The translations under genes and the position numbers were made by a program. Positions 1 to 8,480 of a stretch of DNA of 58,728 nucleotides are shown here, in pieces. The DNA is taken from positions 1-58,728 of the forward strand of contig JAEYDL010000031.1 in NCBI GenBank assembly GCA_023403845.1, in the 5' to 3' direction. Source of the DNA: Pseudomonadota bacterium. Lineage in GTDB: Bacteria > Desulfobacterota > Desulfovibrionia > Desulfovibrionales > Desulfovibrionaceae. Under the pieces are notes generated by a model. It worked only from the letters and a program-made list of their open reading frames with translations. It was not told the DNA's origin and did not search any database. Each line of letters opens with the position of its first letter. Position 1 is the first letter of the stretch.

Positions 1-198
1 GAACAGGATTATGCCTATACTTCCTGTTTTTTTTGACAGCGTGAAGGCCATGAATATGCTGATGAACAACGAGGAGTACAGAAAGAAGCCGTAGAGGATT
101 TCCAGGAATGATCTGGTTGTGAACAGATCATAATTATATAGTATTCCACAGCATGCCGCTATGAGGAGATACAGGGAAAGGAAACGGTTGAACTGCAT
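1..198 (-). CDS. Partial membrane protein, N-terminus only
   Basis: An open frame starts at ATG 198 (MQFNRFLSLY...) and runs off the left edge after 66 codons without a stop. A purine-rich AGAGG site lies a few bases upstream of the ATG. The visible part is strongly hydrophobic, with one likely membrane segment at about residues 5-22 and a second at about 34-54. It resembles the N-terminal membrane portion of envelope enzymes such as phosphoethanolamine transferases or acyltransferases, but too little is visible to name it. It is divergent from the small plus-strand genes that follow. Confidence 0.5.
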   Translation of the reverse strand, partial: MQFNRFLSLYLLIAACCGILYNYDLFTTRSFLEILYGFFLYSSLFISIFMAFTLSKKTGSIGIILF

Positions 199-377
199 GG
201 CGGACCTCTGATTTTTTTAGAGGTCTAGTACAGATGTGCACAAATGTAAATTCTCGATCTGCTTCCATCCCAGGGGAAGAGCCTGAGCAAATACCTAGTC
301 ATGCAAGATGATTTGAATCTGCTGCCGCCGATTCCGGCACGATAGTTTTCCTGCTTGCAAAAACGGAGAAGTGAGCT

Positions 378-464
378 ATGGAAACGGTAGTCAAGGCGGA
401 CCTTGCCGCCGTTTGTCCGCAGCGGACAAGCGTGCGTCATGCAACTTTCGGAGTAATGCGATGA
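378..464 (+). CDS. Possible 28-aa upstream ORF, coupled to next gene
   Basis: A 28-codon frame (METVVKADLA...FGVMR) has a GGAG Shine-Dalgarno-like site about 9 nt before its ATG. Its TGA stop overlaps the ATG of the next gene in an ATGA arrangement at 461-464. That geometry suggests translational coupling, or a regulatory leader peptide. A near-perfect palindrome (TTGTCCGC, one base, GCGGACAA) lies inside it near 412-428. There is no homology evidence, so it could be chance. Confidence 0.35.
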   Translation: METVVKADLAAVCPQRTSVRHATFGVMR

Positions 465-883
465 TTGATGCAACTGTGCGGAATGAGGTGGAAGCCCTGT
501 TGCAGGGCTGGACGGAAGATCCCCTGCAGGTCAGAGGAGCCTTTGTCGAGTACATGGATTTGCTTGATGCCCGGGCCGGCGTGCGACTGGACTTTAAGGC
601 GAGGCCGGGGGTGAGCTATTCACTGCGCGCCGTTCATGAGAAGCAGGAAGGCCGGTCCCTGTTCGTCATGGTGGATGTGGTGGATGACGAGCCGGAGGCT
701 CGCTGGCTTTCCGTATGTTTTTATGCGGACATGATTGCCGACCCCGACGAGCTGGGTGATTTTGTGCCCGGAGGCCTGCTGGGCGAGGATGCCTGCTGTT
801 TCAATCTGGATGAGAATGATGCGGCCATGCGCGGATATATCCGCGCGCGGATCGAGGAGGCTGCCGCTTCCGCCGCGAAATAG
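461..883 (+). CDS. Conserved hypothetical protein, Desulfovibrio type
   Basis: The 140-aa product starts MIDATVRNEV. I chose this ATG because a GGAG site lies about 8 nt upstream and the preceding in-frame residues look non-coding. No signal peptide or membrane segment is visible, so it should be a soluble cytoplasmic protein. A central stretch (LFVMVDVVDD, RWLSVCFYADMI) and an acidic GGLLGEDACCFNLDE segment look like the conserved core. I associate this pattern with uncharacterised Desulfovibrio proteins, but no function can be assigned. It converges on the PHP gene with a gap of 39 nt, where an 8-bp GC-rich inverted repeat (894-901 with 925-932) could end transcription. Confidence 0.75.
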   Translation: MIDATVRNEVEALLQGWTEDPLQVRGAFVEYMDLLDARAGVRLDFKARPGVSYSLRAVHEKQEGRSLFVMVDVVDDEPEARWLSVCFYADMIADPDELGDFVPGGLLGEDACCFNLDENDAAMRGYIRARIEEAAASAAK

Positions 884-922
884 CACCAGAAACCCGCCCC
901 TCGGTGTGGACCTTTCCTGCCG

Positions 923-1603
923 TCAGGGGCGGAGCAGACGCTGGACCAGAGAGCGTGAGGCTGCGTTCAGGGCGCTGATGCCTTCCTCGTCAAGTCCGGC
1001 TCCGATGGCGGCCGCCCTGCGGAAAGTCTGGGCAGCCTCTGGAGACTGGAAGAATTCGGATGAATCTGCATCCGAACCGAGAACAAGACCGCAGCCAAAG
1101 CGCCGGGCCATGGTCGCGACATGCCCGTTGGCAAGACTGTGGCCCGGCGCCGTGTTCAGTTCAAGCAGCACGCCTTTTTCAGCGGCGCGTTCTGCATCTT
1201 CCGGCGTGATCAGACCGGGATGGGCGAGAATGTCCACACCAGCCTCAATGGCCGCGAAGTTGGTGCCCAGCTCCACGGCCTCGACGGGCTTGCGCGGGAT
1301 TGTTTCTCCATGCGCCAGCACGAGTGCGGCTCCGAGGCTGCGGGCTTCGGCCACGGCGTCAGGCAGCAGCGCCGGCGGCACATGGACGAGTTCGACCCCT
1401 GCGAAGGCTTCAATGTTGGCGTAGAGGGAACAGGTTCTGACCAGCGGGACAAGCGAGGGCAGATGCAGAGACAGCGTCGAAGGGTCTGCGCGGAGGACAA
1501 GTCCCACGGCACGGAATCCGGCGCAACGGGCCAGACGAATGGCTTCCGTGGGCAGAAGTCCGGACTCGCCCGCGCTGCTGACATGAATGTGAAAGTCGAA
1601 CAT
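923..1603 (-). CDS. PHP-domain phosphoesterase
   Basis: The 226-aa protein starts MFDFHIHVSS, with an AAGGAG ribosome-binding site just upstream of ATG 1603. The HIH pair near residue 5-7, an AHGE motif near 97, AHPG near 126 and GSDAD near 176 are metal-ligand motifs of the PHP (polymerase and histidinol phosphatase) fold, as in HisK-type phosphatases and YcdX-like proteins. It is short and carries no polymerase part, so it is probably a stand-alone phosphoesterase; the substrate is unknown. It follows miaB on the same strand with an 86-nt gap and may be cotranscribed with it. Confidence 0.8.
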   Translation of the reverse strand: MFDFHIHVSSAGESGLLPTEAIRLARCAGFRAVGLVLRADPSTLSLHLPSLVPLVRTCSLYANIEAFAGVELVHVPPALLPDAVAEARSLGAALVLAHGETIPRKPVEAVELGTNFAAIEAGVDILAHPGLITPEDAERAAEKGVLLELNTAPGHSLANGHVATMARRFGCGLVLGSDADSSEFFQSPEAAQTFRRAAAIGAGLDEEGISALNAASRSLVQRLLRP

Positions 1604-1689
1604 GGCATGCTCCTTCCGGCGGTTTCCGGGAGGCTTTCCGTTGTCTTCGGCCCGGAGATCCCTGAGGGGAAAAATCGGGGGAAGAGCTG

Positions 1690-3045
1690 CTAGCGCGGCA
1701 GCACCTCGCCGACGAGGGAGTGCTTTTTGGCGGCGACGATGCGTACGGGCAGGATTTGTCCGGCCGCTCCGGTCCCGGAGGGAAGCATCACGTTCACGGC
1801 ATCTCCCCACGGATCGCGTCCCTGCCAGCTTTCTCCATTTTCCGCGTCCTGCTTGCGGCTGGTTCCTTCAAGCAGCAGTTCGGTTTCACAGCCGACCCGG
1901 CCTTGAAGCCAGACCGTGGAGAGTTCCTCCTGCAGGGCCTGCAGCCGTTCAAGGCGGTGCGCCTTTTCAGCGGGATCGACCTTGTCGATGATCCGGCTGG
2001 CCGCCGTGCCCGGGCGGTCGGAGTAGCAAAAGGAAAAACTGGACATGAAGTTGACTCTGCGCACGGCGTCGAGGGTTTCCTGAAACTGTTCCTCCGTTTC
2101 GCCGGGAAAGCCGACGATAAGATCGGTGGACAGGGCGATGTCGGGCCGGACTGCCCTCAGTTCGTCGACAAGATGCATGAAGCGGGCCATGTCGTACTTG
2201 CGTCCCATCCGGGCCAGAACCCGGTCCGAACCTGCCTGAAGCGGCAGATGCAGACGCGGACAGAGGTTGGGCAGTTCTCCAAACATGGAGATGACTTCAG
2301 GAGAAAGATCCTTGGGATGCGGCGTGACGAAGCGCAGGCGCGCGAGTCCGGGAAGTTCCGCCACCCGGCGCAGAAGATCCGCGAAGGACAGATTGCCGCG
2401 AGCGTGCCCGTCGAGTCCGTATGCGTTGACGTTCTGGCCGAGCAGGGTGATTTCCCTGGCGCCATTGGCGATGAGGGTGCGGCATTCATCAAGAATGGCG
2501 GCCGCATCGCGTGATTTCTGGCGTCCCCGGGTGAAGGGCACGATGCAGTAGGCGCAGAAATTGTCACAGCCCTGCATGATATTGACGTAGGCTACGGGCG
2601 GTACGCCGCCTCCGCTGGCGGGAAGGGCCGGGTCGCGTTCGGGATAGACTTCGGTAAAGTCCGTCAGATTGAGACGCAGGGTCTGATCGGCGCAGAGACG
2701 TTCGATGGCGTCGGGCGCCATGGCGAGTCCATCGCCGCCCACCACGAGGCGGACCTGAGAAAAACGATCAAAAAAGCCGTCTCCGATCTGCTGGGCCACG
2801 CAACCAGCAACGACCGCAAACGCGCCGGGAGTGCGGCGAGTTTCATATTTGATGCGGCCGAGCGCCGCATAGACTTTCTGTTCCGGTTTGTCGCGCACCG
2901 AACAGGTGTTCAGGATGACGACGCCCGCCTTGTCCAGAGACGTCTCCGCAAAGCCGCGTTGCCGGAGCGCGCGGGCCAGCCACGATGAATCGTTGACATT
3001 CATCTGACAGCCGAAGGTCAGGATGTGAAAGGTACGTTGCGCCAT
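1690..3045 (-). CDS. miaB: tRNA-2-methylthio-N6-dimethylallyladenosine synthase MiaB
   Basis: This radical SAM methylthiotransferase adds a 2-methylthio group to i6A37 of tRNAs reading UNN codons. The 451 aa show the family order. The N-terminal UPF0004 domain has cysteines at about 13 (FGCQMN), 48 (NTCSVR) and 83 (GCVAQQ) for the auxiliary cluster. The radical SAM motif CDNFCAYC follows near 158, then a C-terminal TRAM RNA-binding domain from about 380. Length and motifs are those of a complete MiaB rather than MtaB or RimO, given the SVRDKPEQK and VPFTRGRQKSR signatures. It is upstream of the PHP gene on the same strand. Confidence 0.95.
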   Translation of the reverse strand: MAQRTFHILTFGCQMNVNDSSWLARALRQRGFAETSLDKAGVVILNTCSVRDKPEQKVYAALGRIKYETRRTPGAFAVVAGCVAQQIGDGFFDRFSQVRLVVGGDGLAMAPDAIERLCADQTLRLNLTDFTEVYPERDPALPASGGGVPPVAYVNIMQGCDNFCAYCIVPFTRGRQKSRDAAAILDECRTLIANGAREITLLGQNVNAYGLDGHARGNLSFADLLRRVAELPGLARLRFVTPHPKDLSPEVISMFGELPNLCPRLHLPLQAGSDRVLARMGRKYDMARFMHLVDELRAVRPDIALSTDLIVGFPGETEEQFQETLDAVRRVNFMSSFSFCYSDRPGTAASRIIDKVDPAEKAHRLERLQALQEELSTVWLQGRVGCETELLLEGTSRKQDAENGESWQGRDPWGDAVNVMLPSGTGAAGQILPVRIVAAKKHSLVGEVLPR

Positions 3046-3244
3046 CGAAAGGACTCCCTGCGCCGCGAATGCGGAATTGACGGTTCGGGGAAGAAATACG
3101 GTATCCCGGCATCCGGCGCAACCCTTGCGAAGGAGGCGGAACCCGAGGGCAAAGGGGCCGGATGCGGAAGACGAGCCTTCCCGCGGGGACGCCGCCGTGA
3201 AGTCCGTCCGGAGAGAAGGCGTGACGGATTTCAGCCTGTAGCGG

Positions 3245-3274
3245 AAAGAAGGGGCGAAACAGCGTCCCGCCCCC
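3245..3274 (-). terminator. Possible terminator after pyrC
   Basis: On the minus strand a GGGGCG/CGCCCC stem is followed by TTCTTT just past the pyrC stop. The stem is only 6 bp with a long loop, so this is a weak call. Confidence 0.4.
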
Positions 3275-3286
3275 TTGGCGCTGGCG

Positions 3287-4552
3287 TTATGCGACTTGCA
3301 TGCCGCCGATCCAGTGGGCGACGACGCGTCCTCTCATGGTCTGTCCGAGCCACGGCGTATTATGACTCTTGGAGTACAGCGTTTCGGGGGTGACCGTCCA
3401 TTCGAGATCGGGATCGAACAGGAAGAAGTCTGCGGGAGAGCCTGTCTCGAAGGTGTTGACGGGCAGTCTGAATACGCGGGCCGGTTCCGTGGCCCAGAGG
3501 CGAATGAGGTCGGCTTCGGTCAGAACACCTTCCCTGACCAGACCATAGGTGACGGGCACGGCAAGGTCCATGCCGGTGAAGCCGTTGGGCGCTTCATTAA
3601 AGGGCACTTCCTTTTCGTGGGCAGCATGCGGGGCATGGTCCGTGGCGAGCATGTCGATGACGCCGGTTTTGACGGCTTCACGCAGGGCGGCCACGTCGGC
3701 GGGACTGCGCAGAGGCGGGTTGACCTTGGCGAGCGTGTTGTAGCCGAGTACGGCTGTATCGTCGAGGGTCAGATAGTGAGGCGTGGTTTCCGCAGTGACT
3801 TTGACGCCGCGGGATTTGCCCCAGGCGATGACGTCCACCGTCCGCTTGGCGGAAACATGGGCGATATGCACGGGAAGATCCAGATATTCGGCCAGCAGGA
3901 TGCTGCGGGAAGCCTGAATGGTTTCGGCCACGTCGGGCTGTCCCTTGAGCCCCATGCGACCGCTGGTGAAGCTCTCGTTCATCTGCGCCTTGCGAGCCAG
4001 CCAGGGATCCTCGCAATGGTCGATGACCGTAAGGCCGAAATCGGCGGCGTACTCCATGACCCGCCGGAAGATTTCCGTATCGCCCACAGGGCGACCGTCG
4101 TTGGATATGGCCACGCATCCGGCTTCGGCCAGTTCGCCGATGCGGGCGAGTTCCTCGCCCTTGAGACCGACCGTGGCGGCTCCAATGGGATAAACCCGGG
4201 GACCGTTCGGCCAGCTCGCCGCTCCGGCGGCGAGAATCTGCTTGGTGACGGCCGCGTCGTCGTTGACGGGGGCCGTATTGGCCATGCACATCACGCCGCC
4301 GAATCCTCCGTGGGCGGCGGCGGCAAGGCCGCTGGCCACCGTTTCCTTCCATTCGAATCCGGGTTCGCGCAGGTGCGTATGCACGTCGATGAAGCTCGGG
4401 AAGAGGATATGCCCGGCGGCGTCATGCAGGTCGGCTCCTTCGGGTGCGCGGATGGTTCCGGCGGGTTGCAGGGCTTCCACCTTGCCGTTGCAGACCAGCA
4501 GATCGACGGCTTTGCCCAGGTAACGGGCGTTCTTTATAAACAGGAGAGACAT
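3287..4552 (-). CDS. pyrC: Dihydroorotase
   Basis: This enzyme cyclises N-carbamoyl-aspartate to dihydroorotate, the third step of UMP synthesis. The 421-aa protein has the amidohydrolase signature DVHTHLREPG near residue 57, a histidine of IDHCED near 176, HIAHVSAK near 229 and ATDHAPH near 302. These mark a class I (bacterial PyrC/allantoinase-like) dihydroorotase. It lies 24 nt downstream of pyrB on the same strand, so pyrB-pyrC form an operon. Expression should follow the attenuator described upstream of pyrB. Confidence 0.95.
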   Translation of the reverse strand: MSLLFIKNARYLGKAVDLLVCNGKVEALQPAGTIRAPEGADLHDAAGHILFPSFIDVHTHLREPGFEWKETVASGLAAAAHGGFGGVMCMANTAPVNDDAAVTKQILAAGAASWPNGPRVYPIGAATVGLKGEELARIGELAEAGCVAISNDGRPVGDTEIFRRVMEYAADFGLTVIDHCEDPWLARKAQMNESFTSGRMGLKGQPDVAETIQASRSILLAEYLDLPVHIAHVSAKRTVDVIAWGKSRGVKVTAETTPHYLTLDDTAVLGYNTLAKVNPPLRSPADVAALREAVKTGVIDMLATDHAPHAAHEKEVPFNEAPNGFTGMDLAVPVTYGLVREGVLTEADLIRLWATEPARVFRLPVNTFETGSPADFFLFDPDLEWTVTPETLYSKSHNTPWLGQTMRGRVVAHWIGGMQVA

Positions 4553-4576
4553 GAGCAGGCTCCGGCGGTTGAAAAG

Positions 4577-5524
4577 TTACCCCTGAATACGGGTTGCGAG
4601 GAGGAAAAGGGCGGCCATGCGCACGGCGACGCCGGCGGCCACCTGATCAAGGACAAGGGACTGGGCGCTGTCCGCCAGTTCCGAATTGAGGTCGAGGCCG
4701 CGCAGGAAGGGACCGGGGTGCAGCACGGGCGCGCCCGGTTTGGCGAGTTCCATGTGTCCTGGGGAGAGGCAGAAACGGCGGGAGTATTCGCGCAGATCCG
4801 GCAGCAGACCGGCCTGCTGCCGTTCCAGCTGCAGGCGCAGACACATGACGGCGTCCATGTCCCTTACCGCCTGAGACAGGTCGGAACAGACCTCCACGGG
4901 CCAGTTGTCGATGCCCGCTGGCAGCAGGGTACGGGGCGAGCAGACGCGGATTTTGACGCCGAGTTTGGTGAGCAGATGGACGTTGGAACGAAAGACGCGG
5001 CTGTGCGCCGTATCGCCGACGATAAGCAGATTCTTTCCGGCGAAGTCATTCCCCCAGACCTGACGCAGCGCGAAACTGTCCAGCAGCGCCTGCGTAGGAT
5101 GGGCATGCCATCCGTCTCCAGCATTGATAACGCCGCAGCGCAGATGGTCCGCGATGAACTGGGCCGCTCCGCTGATTGAGTGCCGCAGGACGATGACGTC
5201 CGGATTCATGGCCTGCAGAGTGAGCACGGTATCCTTGAGGCTTTCGCCCTTTTGCAGGCTGGAGCCGCTGGTGGCCAGCGCGAAGGTATCCGCGGAGAGG
5301 CGCTTGCCCGCCACATCGAAGGAGGTTTTGGTTCTGGTGCTCGGTTCGGCAAAGAAGAGCACGATGCTTTTCCCCTTGAGGGTAGGCACCTTTTTGACCG
5401 GTCGGGAATTGATTTCGTGCAGGCTGGCGGCGGTATCGAGGAGGAAAAAAAGTTCTTCCCGCGACAACACGTCTACATCCAACAGGTCCTTGCGTGTCCA
5501 GTGAAAAGAGTTTTCCTGTTCCAT
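4577..5524 (-). CDS. pyrB: Aspartate carbamoyltransferase catalytic subunit
   Basis: This is the committed step of pyrimidine synthesis: carbamoyl phosphate plus aspartate gives carbamoyl-aspartate. The 315-aa product starts MEQENSFHWT; residues further upstream do not resemble the family. The carbamoyl-phosphate loop PSTRTKTSF is at about 61-69, HPTQALLD near 135 and the late LHPGPFLRG near 263. No regulatory pyrI gene is adjacent; pyrC follows instead. The frame upstream is the leader region with a leader ORF and terminator, which points to transcriptional attenuation rather than subunit-based control. Confidence 0.95.
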   Translation of the reverse strand: MEQENSFHWTRKDLLDVDVLSREELFFLLDTAASLHEINSRPVKKVPTLKGKSIVLFFAEPSTRTKTSFDVAGKRLSADTFALATSGSSLQKGESLKDTVLTLQAMNPDVIVLRHSISGAAQFIADHLRCGVINAGDGWHAHPTQALLDSFALRQVWGNDFAGKNLLIVGDTAHSRVFRSNVHLLTKLGVKIRVCSPRTLLPAGIDNWPVEVCSDLSQAVRDMDAVMCLRLQLERQQAGLLPDLREYSRRFCLSPGHMELAKPGAPVLHPGPFLRGLDLNSELADSAQSLVLDQVAAGVAVRMAALFLLATRIQG

Positions 5525-5633
5525 GGCGACTTTCTTGGGTTGACTGTGAGGGCCGATCCGGAGTCCTCCGCCGGAGGTGATTCCGGGTGGATTCAACGGG
5601 AACGGCGATCGGGGCGGCCGGGTTGTCCGGTGG

Positions 5634-5759
5634 TCAGAATTCCAAAAAAAAACCCGCTGTTGCCAACGGGGAAAGAAAACGGAACGAAAACGGAGCCGCT
5701 TCCGCATCGGGATTGCCGGGACGGCGCAAGAACTGCAAAAAATGACGAGCGGCTTTCAT
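5634..5759 (-). CDS. Putative pyrBC leader peptide (PyrL-like)
   Basis: The 41-codon ORF begins MKAARHFLQF and ends AGFFLEF, preceded by a weak CGGAAG ribosome-binding site. Its second half is encoded by a U-rich stretch (Phe, Ser and Leu codons at about 5671-5691). The last codons run through the terminator stem and its T9 tail, and the stop lies 8 bases past the tail. The layout matches E. coli pyrL, whose leader ORF also overlaps the pyrBI attenuator and ends in Phe-rich codons. It lies 109 nt before pyrB. The function is inferred from layout only. Confidence 0.65.
   Translation of the reverse strand: MKAARHFLQFLRRPGNPDAEAAPFSFRFLSPLATAGFFLEF
5644..5670 (-). terminator. Attenuator terminator in pyrBC leader
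   Basis: A 7-bp stem (CCCGTTG with CAGCGGG, one G-T pair) closes a GCAA tetraloop and is followed by nine T residues. It sits between the predicted promoter and pyrB. No minus-strand gene lies directly upstream, because hemW runs the other way, so the only transcription it can interrupt is that of pyrBC. Confidence 0.8.
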
Positions 5760-5820
5760 TATGGCTTCCGTAGCGCTGTTTTCAAGACGCGCCTTTTCGC
5801 GGCGCATTCGTCCGCAGAAT

Positions 5821-5849
5821 AGTGTATCCGCCCTGCATGGCAGTGTAAA
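5821..5849 (-). promoter_or_regulatory. Sigma70-like promoter for pyrBC
   Basis: Reading the minus strand: -35 TTTACA (5844-5849), a 17-bp spacer, and -10 TACACT (5821-5826). Five of six and four of six consensus positions match at optimal spacing. Transcription would start near 5814, giving a leader of about 290 nt that contains the leader ORF and the attenuator. Confidence 0.65.
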
Positions 5850-6082
5850 GTCTTTTGTGGAGAGGGCAGCGTCGGTTCGCGCTGCAGTTTTTGGGAAGCC
5901 CGGCAGGCGTTTTTTCTTGTCGTCCCCGTGAAATGAATGTGTTGCGGAAAATTGCAGACAGCGAGAAGCGAAATCTTGAATCCGGCCCGAAAGGCCCCGC
6001 TTAATCCGTTTGTGTCGCACAAGGAAAAAAGATAGGTTGCGGGTTCGGAAGAAAATGTCTTTCGGCAAGGTGGGGACAAGAC
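5850..6082. other. Rest of the pyrB-hemW intergenic region
   Basis: Upstream of the pyrBC promoter, this 233-bp stretch shows no convincing gene. It has short GC-rich inverted repeats (for example near 5985-5997) and a GGTGGGG purine run that serves as the hemW ribosome-binding site. The hemW promoter could not be pinned down. Confidence 0.5.
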
Positions 6083-7249
6083 ATGCTGATATACATTCAC
6101 GTTCCCTTCTGTCGGCGAAAATGCCGCTATTGCGCGTTTGCATCCGAGTCTCTGGCCTTCGGCGAGGAAGGGAGAATGCTGGATTATGTCGAAACGCTGC
6201 TGACGGAATTGCGTTTTTGGCATGCGCGACTGAAGGAGGAAGGAAGCGCCTGCGGCGTGGAGACGATTTTTTGGGGAGGCGGGACGCCCAGCCTGCTTGA
6301 ACCCGTCTGGGTTCGGCGTGTGCTGGATGAGATCCGCACCCTGTTTGACGTGTCGCCGGATGCAGAGATCAGTATGGAGGCCAACCCTGATTCGCTTCAT
6401 GCGCGGGAGAGGGTACGGGAATTTCTTGCCGCGGGGATCAATCGGATTTCATTGGGCGTGCAGACGCTGGACGACAGGCAGTTGCGGGAGCTTGGACGGC
6501 TGCACCGGGCTTCGGAGGCTGTACAGGCGGTGCGGGCTGTACGCGCAGCGGGGTGCGTCAATCTGAATATCGATCTGATGTGGGGACTGCCGGGACAGAC
6601 GCCGGAACAGTGGCGAACCGTGTTGCGTGCCGCAGCCGGCCTTGAGCCGGAGCATGTTTCGGCCTACGGGCTGACGCTGGAACCGGGAACGCCGATGGCC
6701 GGGCCGGGAGTCGCGTTGCCGGATGAGGAGAACCTGGCGGCCATGTTTGCGGATTGTGCCGATATTCTGGAAAAGGCAGGCCTCCGGCAGTACGAGATTT
6801 CCAATTATGCGCGGGAAGGCTTTCGCTGTCGCCATAATCTGGGGTATTGGGAGGGCAGGGAATATCTGGGACTGGGACCCTCCGCGACATCCACCCTGAA
6901 GGATGCACGGTGGACCAACCCCGCGGATGTCGCCGTCTGGACACGGCAGGTCCGGCAGGGAGCCGTCAGTTCTGATCGTGAAACGCTGAATGCCGTCGTC
7001 AGGACGCTGGAAACGATGATGCTGCGTCTGCGGACGACCGACGGACTCCCTCTGTCTCTTTACAGGGAGTGTACTGGAAGGGATTTTCTGGCGGATCACG
7101 GAGCGTTCGTACGCGAATTGATCCGGCATGGGCTGGCAGAGCTTGCGGAAAGGGGAGAGCTGCGGCTTTCCCTCACCCGACAGGGCATGCTTCTGTCGAA
7201 CAGCGTGCTGGAGACGTTGTTCGAGAAGACGCACAGACTGCTTGACTGA
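6083..7249 (+). CDS. hemW: Radical SAM heme chaperone HemW
   Basis: HemW proteins are radical SAM enzymes related to HemN that bind heme and pass it to respiratory proteins; many are misnamed coproporphyrinogen oxidases. The 388-aa protein starts MLIYIHVPFC. Cysteines C10, C14 and C17 form the CxxxCxxC cluster motif, followed by an aromatic-poor CAFAS. This fits HemW rather than HemN, which has CxxxCxxCxC. WGGGTPS follows near 66, then the HemW C-terminal domain. It is followed by pepP after 127 nt, with GC-rich inverted repeats between. Confidence 0.9.
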   Translation: MLIYIHVPFCRRKCRYCAFASESLAFGEEGRMLDYVETLLTELRFWHARLKEEGSACGVETIFWGGGTPSLLEPVWVRRVLDEIRTLFDVSPDAEISMEANPDSLHARERVREFLAAGINRISLGVQTLDDRQLRELGRLHRASEAVQAVRAVRAAGCVNLNIDLMWGLPGQTPEQWRTVLRAAAGLEPEHVSAYGLTLEPGTPMAGPGVALPDEENLAAMFADCADILEKAGLRQYEISNYAREGFRCRHNLGYWEGREYLGLGPSATSTLKDARWTNPADVAVWTRQVRQGAVSSDRETLNAVVRTLETMMLRLRTTDGLPLSLYRECTGRDFLADHGAFVRELIRHGLAELAERGELRLSLTRQGMLLSNSVLETLFEKTHRLLD

Positions 7250-7376
7250 GGCGCTTTCCGGACGTCTCCCGGACGGGAGGCCTCCGGCGTCTCTTTTGAT
7301 GCTGCTTGGTGGTATTGTTCATTAAAATAGTTTCTTCGGACCCTGGCCCGGAGTTTTGATTCGGAGGGCGGATAGA

Positions 7377-8480
7377 ATGAATGCTCTTGTCTTCGAACAG
7401 CGTCGGGAGCGGCTGCGCGGGCTGATGCGTGAACGGGAAATCGCCGCGCTGCTGGTCAGCCATGCTGCCAACAGATACTATCTCTCGGGCTTTGAACTGC
7501 ACGATCCGCAGCTCAACGAAAGTGCCGGACGTCTGTTGATCGTGGCTGACGGCAGGGACTGGATATGTACGGACGCGCGCTATCTGGATGCGGCCCGACG
7601 CCTGTGGGATGAGGATCGCATCTGCATTTATGGTTCCGATCCGGCGGGGGAAATCGGAGAACTCGTCGCGGGGCTGATCGGTTCAGGGGAAAAGATCGGT
7701 TTTGAGGCCGAAGCCGTAACGTTGCCGTTCCATGAACGTTTCGCGGAAAAGGCAGGAAGCGGTCGTCTTGCCCGGGCTGACGGCCTGATCGAGCGGCTGC
7801 GTCTGGTCAAGGAACCTGAAGAAATTCGACGCATGGAGGCTTCCTGCGCCCTGAACGAGCGACTGATGAACTGGCTGCCCGATTTTCTTTCTCCTGGGCT
7901 TTCCGAGGCGGACGCGGCGTGGGGCATCGAGAAGTTTTTCAGGGAAAACGGTGCGGAGGAACTTGCCTTTGCCAGCATAGTGGGTGCCGGGCGTAACGCG
8001 GCCTTGCCTCACTATATCCCTTCACGGCAGGAGGTGCTGCGTGAGGATGAGCTGGTGCTGATTGATGTGGGGTGCCGAATGGACGCCTATTGTTCGGATC
8101 AGACCCGCACATTCTGGGTGGGGGCGCATCCTTCCGAGAGATTTTTGCGGACTCTGGAAGCCGTACAGGAGGCGCAGCGGCGCGGCATCGCGGCCATTCG
8201 TCCCGGCGTCGCCGCGTGCGATGTGTATCGTGAAGCCAGAAGCCGCTTTGAGGAGCTTGGCGTCGCCGAAGCCTTCACGCATGGACTCGGGCATGGCGTG
8301 GGGCTGGAAACGCACGAGGGACCGAGCCTGAACAGCCGGAATGCGACCATCCTTCAGCCGGGCATGGTCGTGACGGTGGAACCCGGTCTTTATTATGCAG
8401 ACTGGGGCGGCATCCGCTGGGAACATATGGTTCTGGTCACCGAGGACGGTTGCCGGATTCTTGGTGCGGGGGCAGAATGA
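7377..8480 (+). CDS. Xaa-Pro aminopeptidase, M24 family
   Basis: This metallopeptidase should remove N-terminal residues preceding proline. The 367-aa product starts MNALVFEQRR. I prefer this ATG, with a GGAGG site about 9 nt upstream, over an in-frame TTG seven codons earlier. An N-terminal creatinase-like domain covers about 1-130. The pita-bread domain follows with metal ligands in LIDVGCRMDAYCSDQTR, HGLGHGVGLETHEGP, TVEPGLY and IRWEHMVLV. All five expected ligands appear present. Its TGA overlaps the ATG of the following glycosyltransferase, so the glycan genes are translationally coupled to it. Confidence 0.9.
   Translation: MNALVFEQRRERLRGLMREREIAALLVSHAANRYYLSGFELHDPQLNESAGRLLIVADGRDWICTDARYLDAARRLWDEDRICIYGSDPAGEIGELVAGLIGSGEKIGFEAEAVTLPFHERFAEKAGSGRLARADGLIERLRLVKEPEEIRRMEASCALNERLMNWLPDFLSPGLSEADAAWGIEKFFRENGAEELAFASIVGAGRNAALPHYIPSRQEVLREDELVLIDVGCRMDAYCSDQTRTFWVGAHPSERFLRTLEAVQEAQRRGIAAIRPGVAACDVYREARSRFEELGVAEAFTHGLGHGVGLETHEGPSLNSRNATILQPGMVVTVEPGLYYADWGGIRWEHMVLVTEDGCRILGAGAE

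Noticed and set aside
3275..5179. Long open frame on the plus strand across pyrC and pyrB
   Set aside because: It is antisense to two clear genes; GC-rich codon bias leaves such frames open. The peptide has no recognisable domain.
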